Assembly (NCBI GenBank): GCA_022843225.1
Contig: JALHOC010000009.1
Coordinates: forward strand, 1 to 64,000
Length of the DNA: 64,000 nucleotides
DNA from: Hyphomonadaceae bacterium
Lineage (GTDB): Bacteria; Pseudomonadota; Alphaproteobacteria; Caulobacterales; Aquidulcibacteraceae
Direction of reading: 5' to 3'
Both the position numbers and the translations under genes were made by a program. Of the stretch, positions 47,480-58,718 are shown one piece after another (position 1 is the stretch's first letter; the number at the start of each line of letters is the position of its first letter). Under the pieces are notes generated by a model that saw only the letters and a list, made by a program, of their open reading frames with translations, did not search any database and was not told where the DNA came from.

Positions 47480-48972
47480 GCAATCTTGGTCTCCGCAGTC
47501 AGCCCAAGGCAAGCCGCCGCATAATCGAGCCGGCGCTGTGCCGTTTCCGTGACCAGATGCGCAAGCTTTTTCTTGACCCGCAGCAGCAATTTCCCGCCCA
47601 CGACGCCAATCTCGAACGACGCCAGCAGGCTTTCATTGCGGCCGGTGAGATCGGCCCCGAGCCGCAACGCCGCTCCCAAGGCGGCAGCAGCGGCTTGCGC
47701 CTCTTCGGTCAAAAGCCGGTGATAGGCGGCGGCGTGGCGCGGCGGTGATTTCGTGTAACGGTGATGGATGGCTGCGGCGAGAAACGCGCGCTCGGGGTGG
47801 CTGATGGCCGCCAAAGGCGCGCGCAGGATCATGTCGAAGATGATCTCGGCGCGTTGATCGGGATGCAGCGGACCACCCACGTCGGCCAGGCGCGCGGCGG
47901 CGCCGCGCAGCACGCTCTGGCGGCCCTCCGCGAACACCTCGATTTGTCCTTCGAACATGGGCGCGATCCAGCGCTCAAGCGCCGCGCCAAAGGCGCGGGT
48001 GCGCGCCCAACGGCCGGCGAGAGCCTCCGCCGCGGCGATCAGCGGATGTTGCGCCAGGGTGGCGAGGCTCATGCGCTCGATCAGCACGCCTTCGCGTAAG
48101 CCGAACGCCGACAGCACCACGCGCTCGAACTTGCTGGCCGCTAGCAGGCGCTCCAGCACCACCGCCGCGTAGGGCAGAGTATCGGCGCGCTTGGCGGCGG
48201 CGTCTTCGAGCTTTTCCAGGGAACGCCGGCTCTGCTTGCGCACCAGATCGGTGAGTTTCAGCGTCTCCGCGCGCGACATCTCGTAATGATGCAACACGCC
48301 GAGCGGATGATCGCGCATGCGCAGATCGATGCGCGCCAGCGCCCGCCAAGCGCCGCCCACGGCATAGAAATCGCCGCCACCGCGCATCAACACCTTCGAG
48401 GTCGCGAGAAGCGCATCAGCCTGAGCGCTGACGCGGTCATAATCAAACTCGCCGCGCGTGAGCGCCAACGGCCCAAGCGCGAAGGTTTCGCCCCGCCCTA
48501 CGCCCTTGGGCGACACTTCGACCAGCTCCAAGCTCGACCCGCCGAGATCACCCACAACGCCCAACGCGTCCGGCGCGCCAGCGCTGACGCCTAGCGCGGC
48601 GAGACGTGCTTCATCGTCGCCGGTCAAAATGCGGAGATCCAGCCCGACCTCGGACTTCACACGCGTCGCGAACGCGACGCCATCCTTCGCTTCCCGCACA
48701 GCAGCCGTGGCGACGGCGAAAACCTGGGTTACCCCTTGCGCTTCGAGCAATGTCGAAAAGCGCCTCAACGCGCGCAGCGCGGACTCGACGCCATCGGGCG
48801 CGAGTGCGCCCGTGCGGGCCAACTCGCGCCCCAAGCCGGCCATGACCTTTTCGTTGAGATACGGCGTCATCGATCGCCCATCGAGGCGATAGACAACCAG
48901 GCGCACCGAGTTCGAACCGACGTCAATGACGGCGGCGTCCTCAGTGTCGCGCAAGAACTTGGCGACGCTCAT
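47476..48972 (-). CDS. ppx: Ppx/GppA family exopolyphosphatase
   Basis: AVIDVGSNSVRLVVYRLDG, GDLGGSSLELVEV; downstream of ppk1. Confidence 0.95.
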   Translation of the reverse strand: MSVAKFLRDTEDAAVIDVGSNSVRLVVYRLDGRSMTPYLNEKVMAGLGRELARTGALAPDGVESALRALRRFSTLLEAQGVTQVFAVATAAVREAKDGVAFATRVKSEVGLDLRILTGDDEARLAALGVSAGAPDALGVVGDLGGSSLELVEVSPKGVGRGETFALGPLALTRGEFDYDRVSAQADALLATSKVLMRGGGDFYAVGGAWRALARIDLRMRDHPLGVLHHYEMSRAETLKLTDLVRKQSRRSLEKLEDAAAKRADTLPYAAVVLERLLAASKFERVVLSAFGLREGVLIERMSLATLAQHPLIAAAEALAGRWARTRAFGAALERWIAPMFEGQIEVFAEGRQSVLRGAAARLADVGGPLHPDQRAEIIFDMILRAPLAAISHPERAFLAAAIHHRYTKSPPRHAAAYHRLLTEEAQAAAAALGAALRLGADLTGRNESLLASFEIGVVGGKLLLRVKKKLAHLVTETAQRRLDYAAACLGLTAETKIA

Positions 48973-48987
48973 GGTGCGGCGCTCATG

Positions 48988-51207
48988 CTATGAGGTGCGG
49001 CGCGCCCCGATATGGTCAAATGCCACGGGCGCGTCGCCCTTGAGCGCGCGACCGCGCCCGGAGAGACTCGGATTGTGCATGAAATAGTCATGCGCCGAGA
49101 ACGGCTCGTCTGGCAGCTTGGAGACATCGACGCGCTTAAACACCCCATCGGGGCCCATGTACCAGCTTTGCGCCTCGTCATTCAAATTCGCGACCATGAT
49201 CTGGTCGAGAACCATTCTATGGACGGTCGCGTTTTCGATCGGGCACAGGACCTCGACCCGGCGCTCCAGATTGCGCGGCATCCAATCGGCTGACGAAATG
49301 AACACTTTGGCGTTGGCATTGGGCAAGCCCGCCCCGGCGCCGAAACAAACGATGCGGGAATGCTCCAGAAAGCGCCCCACGATCGACTTCACCCGGATGT
49401 TCTCCGACAGCCCCGGCACGCCGGCGCGTAAACAGCACACGCCCCGCACCACCAGTTCTATTTTCACGCCTTCGCCTGAGGCGCGATAGAGCGCGTCGAT
49501 AATCTCCGGATGCACGAGTGCGTTGAGCTTGGCCCAGATCGCGCCCTCGCGCCCGGCGCGGACATGGGCGATCTCGTCGTCGATCAGCTTGAGCAGCGTC
49601 GCCTTCAAATTCAGCGGGGAGAGTGCAAGTTTTTCGAGCTGCGCCGGCTTGGCGTAGCCGGTGACATAATTGAACAAACGCCCAGCGTCGCGCCCAAGGG
49701 CCGGGTCACAGGTGAACAACGACAAATCCTGGTACACGCGCGCCGTGATCGGGTGATAATTGCCGGTGCCGAAGTGCGCATAGGTCCGCAAACCATCAGG
49801 CTCGCGCCGCACGACGAGGCTGACCTTCGAGTGGGTCTTGAAATCGATGAAACCGTAAACGACCGAGGCGCCCGCGCGCTCCAGCATCTGCGCCAAGCGC
49901 AGGTTAGCTTCTTCGTCGAAGCGCGCCTTGAGTTCGATGAGCGCCGTGACGTTCTTCCCCGCTTCGGCTGCGGTCACCAGCGCGGCGACGATCGGGGAGT
50001 CGCGTGACGTCCGATAAAGCGTCTGCTTGATCGCCACCACTTGCGGGTCGGCAGCGGCCTGACGCAGGAACTCCACCACCGAGTCGAACGACTCATAGGG
50101 ATGGTGGACGAGGATGTCCTTGGCGCGGATGGCGGCGAAGCTGTCGCCGCCAAAATCCTTGATCCGCTCCGGGAAGCGCGGCTCATAGCGCGGGAATTTG
50201 AGGTCCGGTCGTTCTTCTGAAACCAGCGTGGAAAGCGCCGACAATCCCAACATGCCTTCAATGATCACGACATCGCGCTGATCGGCTTCGAGTTCTCGGA
50301 TGATAAAGGCGCGCAGATCATCCGGCATCGAGGACACGACTTTCAGGCGGACGATGTCGCCAAGGCGGCGTTCCTTCAGTCGCGCCTCGAACTCGCGCAC
50401 GAGATCCTCGGCTTCTTCCTGGATTTCGATGTCGCTGTCGCGCACCACGCGGAACGCACCCTGAGCTTCCACGCTGTAGTCGGGGAACAACTCCTCCAGG
50501 AACAGCATGATTGTATTTTCGAGTGTCAGAAAGCGCCGCTCCTCGCGCTCGCTCTTCGTGGCGCCCTGCGCCGTGGCGACGCTCAGGAAGCGCGCGACCT
50601 GGCTCGGCACGGGAATGAGCGCGTTCATCACCCGTCCATCGAGGCGATGACGCAGCTTCAGCGCGATCGCGAAGCCGAGGTTCGGAATGAACGGGAATGG
50701 GTGCGCTGGATCAACCGCCAGTGGCGTGAGTAGCGGAAACACCTCCGCCATGAATACGTGCTTGAGCCATGTGCGCTCTTCGCGCATCAGTTCATCGGGG
50801 TCGAGAACAACGATACCAGCTTGGCGAAGCTCCGCGCGCAGAATGGCCCATTGCACCTGCTGGCGGTCGATCAACTCGCTGGCCGCCGCATGGACGCGCA
50901 GCAATTGTTCTGCAGGCGTCAACCCGTCCTGGCTAACGATCGAGGCGCCGGACCGGGCCTGCTCATGCAGGCCCGCGACGCGCACCATGTAAAACTCATC
51001 GAGGTTGGAGGCCGAAATCGAGAGGAAACGCAGCCGCTCCAATAACGGATGCTTGGGATTCTCGGCTTCTTCGAGCACGCGCGTGTTGAACGCGAGCCAC
51101 GAAAGCTCACGGTTGATAAAGCGTTGCGGGCTGCCGGCCAGCGATTGCGGTTTCTCCGCTGCCGGCGCTTTCGCGACGCGCGCTTTCGGTCTGCGCGGCT
51201 TTGCCAT
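48988..51207 (-). CDS. ppk1: Polyphosphate kinase 1
   Basis: [56 protein letters not shown]. Confidence 0.98.
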   Translation of the reverse strand: MAKPRRPKARVAKAPAAEKPQSLAGSPQRFINRELSWLAFNTRVLEEAENPKHPLLERLRFLSISASNLDEFYMVRVAGLHEQARSGASIVSQDGLTPAEQLLRVHAAASELIDRQQVQWAILRAELRQAGIVVLDPDELMREERTWLKHVFMAEVFPLLTPLAVDPAHPFPFIPNLGFAIALKLRHRLDGRVMNALIPVPSQVARFLSVATAQGATKSEREERRFLTLENTIMLFLEELFPDYSVEAQGAFRVVRDSDIEIQEEAEDLVREFEARLKERRLGDIVRLKVVSSMPDDLRAFIIRELEADQRDVVIIEGMLGLSALSTLVSEERPDLKFPRYEPRFPERIKDFGGDSFAAIRAKDILVHHPYESFDSVVEFLRQAAADPQVVAIKQTLYRTSRDSPIVAALVTAAEAGKNVTALIELKARFDEEANLRLAQMLERAGASVVYGFIDFKTHSKVSLVVRREPDGLRTYAHFGTGNYHPITARVYQDLSLFTCDPALGRDAGRLFNYVTGYAKPAQLEKLALSPLNLKATLLKLIDDEIAHVRAGREGAIWAKLNALVHPEIIDALYRASGEGVKIELVVRGVCCLRAGVPGLSENIRVKSIVGRFLEHSRIVCFGAGAGLPNANAKVFISSADWMPRNLERRVEVLCPIENATVHRMVLDQIMVANLNDEAQSWYMGPDGVFKRVDVSKLPDEPFSAHDYFMHNPSLSGRGRALKGDAPVAFDHIGARRTS

Positions 51208-51210
51208 GTC

Positions 51211-51900
51211 TCAATCGTCTCCAGCCTCGTTCCACCCCGTCATGGCCTTTTCGAGCGCTTTTTTCGCGGCCTTCATTGAGACCGGCTTTGCGCCTCTGAC
51301 CAGGTCGGCATCGAGCGCCGCCGCCCAAGCATGGGCCGCCGCGAAGGTCCGCGGCAAGCGTTGCGCCAAATACCGAGCCTCATCATCGCGCAAATAAATG
51401 AATTGTTCGCGACAAAGCCGCTGTAAAACCACCGCCAGCAGGGCTTCGTCGGGCTCGTTGAGGCGCGCGACCGGCAAAGCCGCAAGCCGCGAGCGCAAGT
51501 CGGGAAGGTGAACAGACCATTGCTGCGGCGGTTTGGCGCCCGCTAGCAGCACAGCGCCATGGCTCGTTCGGGCCAGATCGAGCACCCGCCACACCATGGG
51601 CTCGTCAAACGCCTGATAGGCATCGTCGATGAACAAGCGGCCACCCGCTTCGCGGAACAGGTCAGCGGCCATATCCGCGCTCGCGTTCGCCGGCAGCTGG
51701 CGGGCCCCGGCTTCAAGCGCCCAGGCCAGCCCAAGATGGGTTTTGCCCGACCCAGGCGGCCCCACCAGCGCCAAGGCACCCGTCGGCCAGGCGCGCCAAT
51801 CAGTCAGCAAGGTCGCGGCGTCACGATTGGATTGCGTCACCAGCAGCGTGTCGGGCGCACGCTCGCCCATTCGAAACTCAAACAGGCGGGGTTGGCTCAT
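51211..51900 (-). CDS. hdaA: DnaA-related regulator Hda/HdaA
   Basis: N-terminal QPRLFEF clamp-binding-like motif; LVGPPGSGKTHLGLAW Walker A; DnaA domain III-like. Confidence 0.9.
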   Translation of the reverse strand: MSQPRLFEFRMGERAPDTLLVTQSNRDAATLLTDWRAWPTGALALVGPPGSGKTHLGLAWALEAGARQLPANASADMAADLFREAGGRLFIDDAYQAFDEPMVWRVLDLARTSHGAVLLAGAKPPQQWSVHLPDLRSRLAALPVARLNEPDEALLAVVLQRLCREQFIYLRDDEARYLAQRLPRTFAAAHAWAAALDADLVRGAKPVSMKAAKKALEKAMTGWNEAGDD

Positions 51901-51909
51901 CCGCGTGCG

Positions 51910-52974
51910 TTACCTCGCGGCGACCCGCAACACCGGCCCTTGGGGACTATCCTGCAGCGTGACGCCCCGCCGGCCCAATTCTGCGCCGAGCTGTTCGCGG
52001 TCGCCCACAAACGAAAACGACACCAGCGCGCCCTCGCGTCCAACCGCCTCGATGCGGATTTCCGAAATCAAGGTTTGCGCCGCACCTTCCAGCGCGCCCT
52101 TGATTAGGGTCCATTGCGCCAGATCACGATAGAGCGCGGACGCCGAAATGCGCGCACGTTGACCGCCGCCGGTAGCGATGCGGCCCTTCCATTCGTTCTG
52201 CACGCGCACGCTGGCCTGGTCCGCGAGCGACGCAAACGCCGCGCGCATGGCCGATGCATCGGTTCCGGTGATGCGGGCGGTGACTTCGCCGCGGTCGCGG
52301 CGCGCATCGGCGGTGAGCTCCACCAGCGAGGCGGAGACGGTTTGCCCCTGTAAGCGCAATGTGGCGTAGATCACGGATGCCGCGCCCGCAGCTTGCGCGA
52401 AGGGCGCCGCGGCGGCCCAAGCAGGCGCGCCTTGCAAGGCCTCGGGCGCGGTGGAGAGCGGCACAAGTTCATCGCCGAACCCGCCTTGGGCCCAGGCTTG
52501 GCGCCACAACGCCAGGGTCTCGGGCGTCATCTCGCTCGCCGCCACCGGCGCGATCAGCACCGGTGCGGTGCGGGTATCGACGACGGTCAAGTTTTGCGCC
52601 CTGAGCAAACTGCGCATGCCGGAAGGATCGAACCGAACCGTTAGACGGCCAACGTACCGCGTCGCTGAACGGCGCTCCTCCTCGACATCGACGCTCAACA
52701 CCAGGCGCTCCAGCGCGGCGGCGTCCGCCGGCGGCATGCCGCGCGCGGCCAAATCCTCGGGGATGGTCAGCCGGCGCACCAAGCGCTCGAACCCCTGCCG
52801 CTGCGCGGCGGCAAAGCCGGCTTGCTGCGCGGCTGCGGCATTGGCGGCGGTTTCATCGACCAGCACCCCGCCCACCGCATAGACATTATCGCGCGGCTGG
52901 GCGCTTGCCGGCCCGGGCGCGAACGCGCACAAGCCCGCGAGAAAAGCGAAAGCGACGGCGGCCAGGGCTTTCAT
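51910..52974 (-). CDS. DUF2066 family exported protein
   Basis: Signal peptide; [40 protein letters not shown]; between hda and purM as in many alphaproteobacteria. Confidence 0.85.
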   Translation of the reverse strand: MKALAAVAFAFLAGLCAFAPGPASAQPRDNVYAVGGVLVDETAANAAAAQQAGFAAAQRQGFERLVRRLTIPEDLAARGMPPADAAALERLVLSVDVEEERRSATRYVGRLTVRFDPSGMRSLLRAQNLTVVDTRTAPVLIAPVAASEMTPETLALWRQAWAQGGFGDELVPLSTAPEALQGAPAWAAAAPFAQAAGAASVIYATLRLQGQTVSASLVELTADARRDRGEVTARITGTDASAMRAAFASLADQASVRVQNEWKGRIATGGGQRARISASALYRDLAQWTLIKGALEGAAQTLISEIRIEAVGREGALVSFSFVGDREQLGAELGRRGVTLQDSPQGPVLRVAAR

Positions 52975-53040
52975 ACGGTACCTCGTTGTGCGCTTTGCGG
53001 CGTTTCGCCGACCCTACAGGGCGCGGAATCGCCTATCAAT

Positions 53041-54096
53041 GTGGCGGCATCGGGACTCATCAGCTTGACCAAACCTCACGGAACCAACGGCCTGACCTAT
53101 CGTGACGCCGGCGTCGATATCGACGAAGGCGAGCGGCTGGTCGATCTCATCAAGCCGGCGGCGAAATCCACCGCCCGCCCCGGCGCGGAAGCCGCTCTGG
53201 GCGGATTCGCCGCCGTGTTCGACCCCAAGGCCGCCGGCTTCAAGGATCCGATTTTTCTCGCCACCACAGACGGCGTCGGCACCAAGCTCAAAATAGCCAT
53301 CGAAAGCGGCCGGCATGAGACGGTTGGCATCGATCTGGTCGCCATGTGCGTGAACGACCTCTCCGCCCAAGGCGCCGAGCCGCTGATGTTTCTCGACTAT
53401 TACGCCACCGGCAAACTCAACGCCGGGGAGGCCGCGAAGGTCGTGGCCGGCATCGCCGAGGGCTGCCGGCAAGCAGGCGCGGCGCTCGCGGGTGGCGAGA
53501 CCGCCGAGATGCCGGGCATGTACGCCAGGGGCGACTACGACCTCGCCGGCTTTGCCATCGGCGCTGCCGAGCGTGGCACGCTGTTGCCGCGCATCGATGA
53601 GATGCAAGCGGGGGATGTGATCGTTGGGATCGCCTCCAGCGGGCCGCACTCGAACGGCTATTCGCTCGTGCGCAAAGTTGTGGAGCGCTCGGGGCTTGCC
53701 TGGGATGCGCCCGCGCCCTTCGCCGACGGCAAAACGCTTGCGGAAGCGCTGCTGGAGCCAACGCGGATCTACGCTAAGGCGCTGAAGCCGGTGTTCGAGG
53801 TAAAACTCGCGAAGGGCGCGGCCCACATCACCGGCGGCGGCTTGGTCGAGAATGCGCCGCGCGCGCTGCCCGATTATCTTGTACCGGATTTCGACTGGAG
53901 CGCCTGGACGCGCCCAGCCGTCTTCGAGTGGCTGCAATCGGTCGGCGGCGTTCCCGAAGAGGATATGCGCCGCACCTTCAATCTCGGCATTGGCATGGTG
54001 CTGATCGTCGCGCCAGAGAACGCCGCGCGCGTGATCGGGCTGCTCTCCGGAGGCGGCGAACGCGCGTTCCAGATTGGCGTGTTGAAAGCCGCGTGA
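53041..54096 (+). CDS. purM: Phosphoribosylformylglycinamidine cyclo-ligase
   Basis: [49 protein letters not shown] start. Confidence 0.97.
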   Translation: MAASGLISLTKPHGTNGLTYRDAGVDIDEGERLVDLIKPAAKSTARPGAEAALGGFAAVFDPKAAGFKDPIFLATTDGVGTKLKIAIESGRHETVGIDLVAMCVNDLSAQGAEPLMFLDYYATGKLNAGEAAKVVAGIAEGCRQAGAALAGGETAEMPGMYARGDYDLAGFAIGAAERGTLLPRIDEMQAGDVIVGIASSGPHSNGYSLVRKVVERSGLAWDAPAPFADGKTLAEALLEPTRIYAKALKPVFEVKLAKGAAHITGGGLVENAPRALPDYLVPDFDWSAWTRPAVFEWLQSVGGVPEEDMRRTFNLGIGMVLIVAPENAARVIGLLSGGGERAFQIGVLKAA

Positions 54097-54656
54097 AGAA
54101 GCGCACCGCCATTCTCATTTCCGGGCGCGGGTCGAACATGCGCGCGCTGATCGAGGCCAAGCAGGATGCATACGAGATTGTGCTCGTCGTTTCCAATCGC
54201 CCCGACGCGGAGGGCCTGGAACTCGCACGCGCGCTTGGTGTTGAAGCGCTCGCCATCGATCACAAGCCGTTTGGCAAAGATCGCGAAGCCTTCGAGCGTG
54301 AAGTAGACGCAGCTCTGCGCGCACGCGGCATCGAACTCGTCGCCCTAGCCGGCTTCATGCGCCTGCTGACGCCCTATTTCGTGCGCCGCTGGCAGGGCCG
54401 GCTGGTCAATATCCACCCGTCGCTGTTGCCGAAATATCCCGGCACCGACACGCACGCGCGCGCTTTAGCGGCGGGCGACGCGGAGCACGGCTGCACCGTG
54501 CATCTGGTTACTGAAGAGATCGACGCCGGCCAAATCCTCGGCCAAGCGCGCATGGACGTCCTCCCCGGCGACACGCCTCAAACGCTCGCCGCGCGCGTGC
54601 TGGAGCTGGAGCACGAGCTCTATCCGCGTTGCTTCGCTGAACTGGCGCGGCGGTAA
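54093..54656 (+). CDS. purN: Phosphoribosylglycinamide formyltransferase
   Basis: [52 protein letters not shown] overlaps the purM TGA. Confidence 0.97.
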   Translation: MKKRTAILISGRGSNMRALIEAKQDAYEIVLVVSNRPDAEGLELARALGVEALAIDHKPFGKDREAFEREVDAALRARGIELVALAGFMRLLTPYFVRRWQGRLVNIHPSLLPKYPGTDTHARALAAGDAEHGCTVHLVTEEIDAGQILGQARMDVLPGDTPQTLAARVLELEHELYPRCFAELARR

Positions 54657-54705
54657 GCACGCGGCTGTTGTTGGCCCACAATTGCCGTTCGTCATTCAAG
54701 CTTGG

Positions 54706-54744
54706 GGAGGTCTGAAACTCCGCAAACGGGTCAGGCCTCCTTTT
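54706..54744 (+). terminator. Rho-independent terminator after purMN
   Basis: GGAGGtCTGA ... TCAGgCCTCC TTTT, 10-bp stem with one mismatch and a T tract. Confidence 0.75.
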
Positions 54745-54802
54745 CGGATCGTGCCCCACTACATGCTATGGGTGCTTGAGGCCTCGCCGCAGGAGGAATT
54801 TC

Positions 54803-55282
54803 TTGGAGCAAAACTTCACCATTCAGTCGATCGGCCGCGTGCGTTGCGAGCGGACAGAGCCCATTGATGACAACTGGGACGCTTTCCCTTCAACGATTGA
54901 ACTCGACCGCGCTCGCTTCGGGCATGAGGCATTGCTGGGCTTGGAGAGTTTCTCGCACGTTGAGGTTCTGTACGTTTTTGATCAGGTGCGTGACGAAGAG
55001 ATCACCGCGACTGCACGTCACCCCAGAGGGCGAACCGATTGGCCGAAGATCGGCATCTTCGCCCAGCGGGGTAAGGGCAGACCTAACCGCATCGGGGCAA
55101 CGATCTGCACAGTGGTTTCTGTGGAGGGTACCGAACTTCGCGTGAGAGGGCTTGATGCAATCGACGGCACGCCAGTCATCGATATCAAACCCGTGATGTC
55201 GGGCTTTCAGCCGCGCGGCCCGTTCAAGGAACCCGACTGGGCTTGGGAGATCATGCAAGGGTATTGGGTGACCCCTGGCTGA
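54803..55282 (+). CDS. TrmO/TsaA (YaeB) family tRNA methyltransferase
   Basis: IQSIGRVRC...FSHVEVLYVFDQV...IGIFAQRGKGRPNRIGATICTVV; TTG start after AGGAGG. Confidence 0.85.
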   Translation: MEQNFTIQSIGRVRCERTEPIDDNWDAFPSTIELDRARFGHEALLGLESFSHVEVLYVFDQVRDEEITATARHPRGRTDWPKIGIFAQRGKGRPNRIGATICTVVSVEGTELRVRGLDAIDGTPVIDIKPVMSGFQPRGPFKEPDWAWEIMQGYWVTPG

Positions 55283-55388
55283 CAATTGTTGCGCCTTTGC
55301 CGCCAAATGTGATGAGCGTCGCGATTGGAGCGCTAAAGGCATTCGCAAATGGTGCTGCTTGCAGCAATCTTTGGTACTGTTGCCACCG

Positions 55389-55883
55389 ATGCATGTCGTA
55401 CGTCGCCTAGGTCCAGAGGACGCAGCGCTTTTCCGAAGTCTGCGCCTGGAAGCACGCCTATCGGACCCCGATGCTTTTCGCGCTAGTTTTGCAGAGGAGG
55501 CCGCCAAGCCGCTCGCGTGGTTTCGCGATCGTCTGATCGGCGATCCGGTGTTCGTCGCTGTGGTTGCCGACGGTGAAATGGCGGGGATGGCCGGCTTCAC
55601 ACCGGATGGCGGTTCACGGGATGGACCGAAAGGGCGCGTTTGGACTGTCTACGTTAAGCGCAGCTGGCGGGCGCGCGGCGTCGGCGAGGCTTTGGTCCGA
55701 GCGGTCGTCGAGCATGCGAAATCGATCGTGCCCGATCTTCATCTCTCTTGTACCGCTTCCAATCGCGCAGCGCGCGCACTTTACGAACGCGTTGGATTTC
55801 GCCTCGTCTCGATAGAGGCGGATGTGACAAACGAGGTGAGCGGACAGTTGCGCGATGAAGCACATTACGTGTTGACGTTTTGA
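55389..55883 (+). CDS. GNAT family N-acetyltransferase
   Basis: WTVYVKRSWRARGVGEALVRAVVEHAK...CTASNRAARALYERVGFRL. Confidence 0.93.
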   Translation: MHVVRRLGPEDAALFRSLRLEARLSDPDAFRASFAEEAAKPLAWFRDRLIGDPVFVAVVADGEMAGMAGFTPDGGSRDGPKGRVWTVYVKRSWRARGVGEALVRAVVEHAKSIVPDLHLSCTASNRAARALYERVGFRLVSIEADVTNEVSGQLRDEAHYVLTF

Positions 55884-55921
55884 TCGGGACCGCGATGCGC
55901 AATGGCTGGAGTCGGCGAGAT

Positions 55922-56224
55922 TCAGACTTCGTCGCCCGCCCTATCCTGACCCCACCGCGCCGCAACCGCCGCTACCGCCGCCGCCAGCACGGTAAGGTCG
56001 TCGCCATAGCCGAGCACGGGAACCAGATCGGTCACCGCGTCGGTCGGCAGGATCAGATAGCCCAGCGCGGCTGCGCACACGCCCTTCACCCAGAGCGGCG
56101 TCGCCGGATCGCGCATGAGCGCGTGCAGTTTCCCCGCCGCCTCGAACAGCTCCTTGAGCCCGGCGATCGCGCCCAGCTTGGCCTTCAACGCGCCGTCCGA
56201 ATACGCGCGCGAAAAATCATTCAT
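55922..56224 (-). CDS. YkvA (DUF1232) family protein
   Basis: PLWVKGVCAAALGYLILPTDAVTDLVPVLGYGDDLTVLAAA. Confidence 0.9.
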   Translation of the reverse strand: MNDFSRAYSDGALKAKLGAIAGLKELFEAAGKLHALMRDPATPLWVKGVCAAALGYLILPTDAVTDLVPVLGYGDDLTVLAAAVAAVAARWGQDRAGDEV

Positions 56225-56320
56225 GCCGCTGCTCCGCCAATCATACGCTGAGATGATAGTCCCAAAACGGCGAGACGCCTACCTCACCAGTCGCTATAGG
56301 GTGCCGGTACAGGAGCCCCC

Positions 56321-57130
56321 ATGGCTGACCGCGATTACGTGCTTGGCACGCATGACGATGAGATTTACCGCCTCGGCTTTCAACATCGCGTCTGGCGCCC
56401 ACGCGCGCTCGATGCGTGGACGCGCGCGCGCATCGGCGACGGGTCAAAAGTGATCGATTTCGGCGCCGGGCCTGGCTTCGCGACCATGGATCTCGCGGAA
56501 ATCGTCGGCCCCACAGGCGCTGTGTATGCTATCGAGCGCTCGAGGCGCTTTCTCGACACGTTGGAAGCGCAGGCCAAAGCGCGCGGCATGACCCAAGTGA
56601 CCGCGCACGAAGTCGACATCAGTACCGACGCGATTCCGGTGACGAACGCGGACGCGGCTTGGGTGCGCTGGGTGTTTGCGTTCCTGCCCGATCCGAAAGC
56701 GGCGCTGAAGAAACTCGTCGATGCGCTGCGCCCCGGCGGCGCGCTCGTGATCCACGAATACATCGACTACCAAACCTGGCGGCTTTCCCCGCGCGCGCCG
56801 AATTTCGAGCGCTTTGTCGATGAGGTGGTCTCCAACTGGCGCGGCTCGGGCGGCGAGCCCGACATCGGCCGCGATCTGCCGGCGTGGTTGATGGATTTGG
56901 GCCTCAAGCTGGAGAGCTTCAAACCGCACGTCGATATCGTCTCGAAGGACGACAATGTTTGGCGTTGGCCGATCGGCTTCTTCGATATTCACATCGATCG
57001 CTTGTTGGAACTCAACCGCATCACGCCGCAGCTCGCGAAGGACATGCGCGATGAATTCGCCCGCGTCTCAGCCCAGCCTGGCACGCTGATGGTGACGCCT
57101 TTGGTGATCGAGATCGTGGCGCGGAAGTAG
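56321..57130 (+). CDS. Class I SAM-dependent methyltransferase
   Basis: VIDFGAGPGFATMDLAEIVGPTGAVYAIERS; LRPGGALVIHEY. Confidence 0.93.
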   Translation: MADRDYVLGTHDDEIYRLGFQHRVWRPRALDAWTRARIGDGSKVIDFGAGPGFATMDLAEIVGPTGAVYAIERSRRFLDTLEAQAKARGMTQVTAHEVDISTDAIPVTNADAAWVRWVFAFLPDPKAALKKLVDALRPGGALVIHEYIDYQTWRLSPRAPNFERFVDEVVSNWRGSGGEPDIGRDLPAWLMDLGLKLESFKPHVDIVSKDDNVWRWPIGFFDIHIDRLLELNRITPQLAKDMRDEFARVSAQPGTLMVTPLVIEIVARK

Positions 57131-57136
57131 GCCCGG

Positions 57137-57559
57137 TTAGCCGACGATTTCTTGATCGGTGAAGAAGAACGCGATCTCGCGCTCGGCGTTTTCGAGGCTG
57201 TCGGAGCCGTGAACCGTGTTGGCTTCGATCGATTCCGCGAAACGCTTGCGGATCGTGCCCTCGGCGGCGTTGGCTGGATTGGTGGCGCCCATCACGTCGC
57301 GATACTTAGCCACGGCGTTCTCGGCCTCGAGCGCCTGCACCACAACCGGGCCAGAGATCATGAAGGTGACAAGATCTCGAAAGAACGGACGCTCCTTGTG
57401 GACCGCGTAGAAGCCTTCGGCTTGCCCTTCCGATAGCCACAGGCGCTTTTGCGCGATGATGCGCAGGCCCGCCTCTTCGATCACCGCGTTGACCGCGCCG
57501 GTCAGGTTACGCTTGGTGGCGTCCGGCTTGATGATGGAAAGCGTGCGTTCAACGGCCAT
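57137..57559 (-). CDS. ndk: Nucleoside-diphosphate kinase
   Basis: [21 protein letters not shown]...[31 protein letters not shown]. Confidence 0.98.
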   Translation of the reverse strand: MAVERTLSIIKPDATKRNLTGAVNAVIEEAGLRIIAQKRLWLSEGQAEGFYAVHKERPFFRDLVTFMISGPVVVQALEAENAVAKYRDVMGATNPANAAEGTIRKRFAESIEANTVHGSDSLENAEREIAFFFTDQEIVG

Positions 57560-57637
57560 GGGTCTCGGGGCTCCGGGGAAAGTGAGCCCGGGTCTATAGC
57601 CGCCGGCCTATGCGCCGCCAAGTGCGTCACGAAGCCG

Positions 57638-57982
57638 TCAAAAACACCGCAGCGATCCGATTTTGCCGTCGGTCCCAACCAGGATGTTGAGCCTCTCAGG
57701 CGAAAAATCCTGGGTCACGATCATGTCGGGCGTGATTATGCGCGTACCCGGCGGCAACGTAGCGCGATCAATGGCGTCGCCCGGCGAGCCGATGAGCGGC
57801 TCGAAGCGGCGCGCGCCACAGGTATCGCGCGCCGTGGCTTGATCCGCCGTCTGCGGGCGCGCGGCAGCGGCGCGTTGATAATCTTGGCCCATGCGATCGA
57901 GGTCGCGATAAGTTTGCGGCCCTTGGGTGCACGCCGCCAGGGCGACGAAGGCGCAGGCGATAACCCAGCGCATCAGTAACAC
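57638..57982 (-). CDS. I78 family peptidase inhibitor-like lipoprotein
   Basis: TCGARRFEPLIGSPGDAIDRATLPPGTRIITPDMIVTQDFSPERLNILVGTDGKIGSLRCF. Confidence 0.85.
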   Translation of the reverse strand: MLLMRWVIACAFVALAACTQGPQTYRDLDRMGQDYQRAAAARPQTADQATARDTCGARRFEPLIGSPGDAIDRATLPPGTRIITPDMIVTQDFSPERLNILVGTDGKIGSLRCF

Positions 57983-58314
57983 CGGAAACCTGTTATAACG
58001 CCCTGCGCATCCACCAGCACATTCAGCCGCTCAAGCCGAAAATCCTCGGTGACCATGGTGTCCGGCCCGACCACGCGCACCCCTTCTGGGAAGGTCGCGG
58101 CGGCGATATTGGTCCCCACCATGGCGGCGTGCGCCGCTGCACCACATGCATCCTGCGCGGTTGCGGCATCGGCGGTCGGCGGCGTAGTCGCTTGCGGTGG
58201 CTCGGGCGGGGTCTCCGCCATGGGCGCGCACGCAGCGCTCATCAACATCAAAGCGCCCACCACGAAGTTTCTCACGCCTGCTTCTCCCATTTGCCGCTGG
58301 CGCTCTCGCGCCAA
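57973..58314 (-). CDS. I78 family peptidase inhibitor-like lipoprotein (paralogue)
   Basis: ACGAAAHAAMVGTNIAAATFPEGVRVVGPDTMVTEDFRLERLNVLVDAQGVITGFRCY. Confidence 0.85.
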   Translation of the reverse strand: MARERQRQMGEAGVRNFVVGALMLMSAACAPMAETPPEPPQATTPPTADAATAQDACGAAAHAAMVGTNIAAATFPEGVRVVGPDTMVTEDFRLERLNVLVDAQGVITGFRCY

Positions 58315-58718
58315 TACGACGCGACTATCCCAGCATCCTTGGCCTCTTTCCAGCGCGAACGCGCCAAAACCAAGGCGGCTTCATCGCGCCCATCGAACAC
58401 AAGACACGCGCGTTCAAAGCTCGACACATCCCCAATCTCAGCGCCATCGATCAGGAACAGCACCTGCGCCTGATTGGGATTGCCGCCCTCGCTGGTCAGC
58501 CACACCGGATGACGCATGGGGTCGCCCTCGCGCGCGTGCGGCAAGAAACTGTCGTCGCGATAGGTCCAGAGCGTTTCGTCGAGCGCTTCGAGCCGCTCGA
58601 CCGCGCCCCCGCGTACGAGGGCGCGCCAGCCGCGCTGCAAGCACTTTTCCAGCAAGGGCGGCAGCGCGCGCTCAAGCTCGCTGCGTTCGAGATGGTAGAA
58701 CCATAGTTCAGCCATCAC
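58272..58718 (-). CDS. holC: DNA polymerase III subunit chi
   Basis: ELWFYHLERSELERALPPLLEKCLQRGWRALVR...LFLIDGAEI; overlaps pepA. Confidence 0.93.
   Translation of the reverse strand: MMAELWFYHLERSELERALPPLLEKCLQRGWRALVRGGAVERLEALDETLWTYRDDSFLPHAREGDPMRHPVWLTSEGGNPNQAQVLFLIDGAEIGDVSSFERACLVFDGRDEAALVLARSRWKEAKDAGIVASYWRESASGKWEKQA

Noticed and set aside
53014-53937. 307-aa minus-strand ORF
   Set aside because: Antisense to purM; no family signature.
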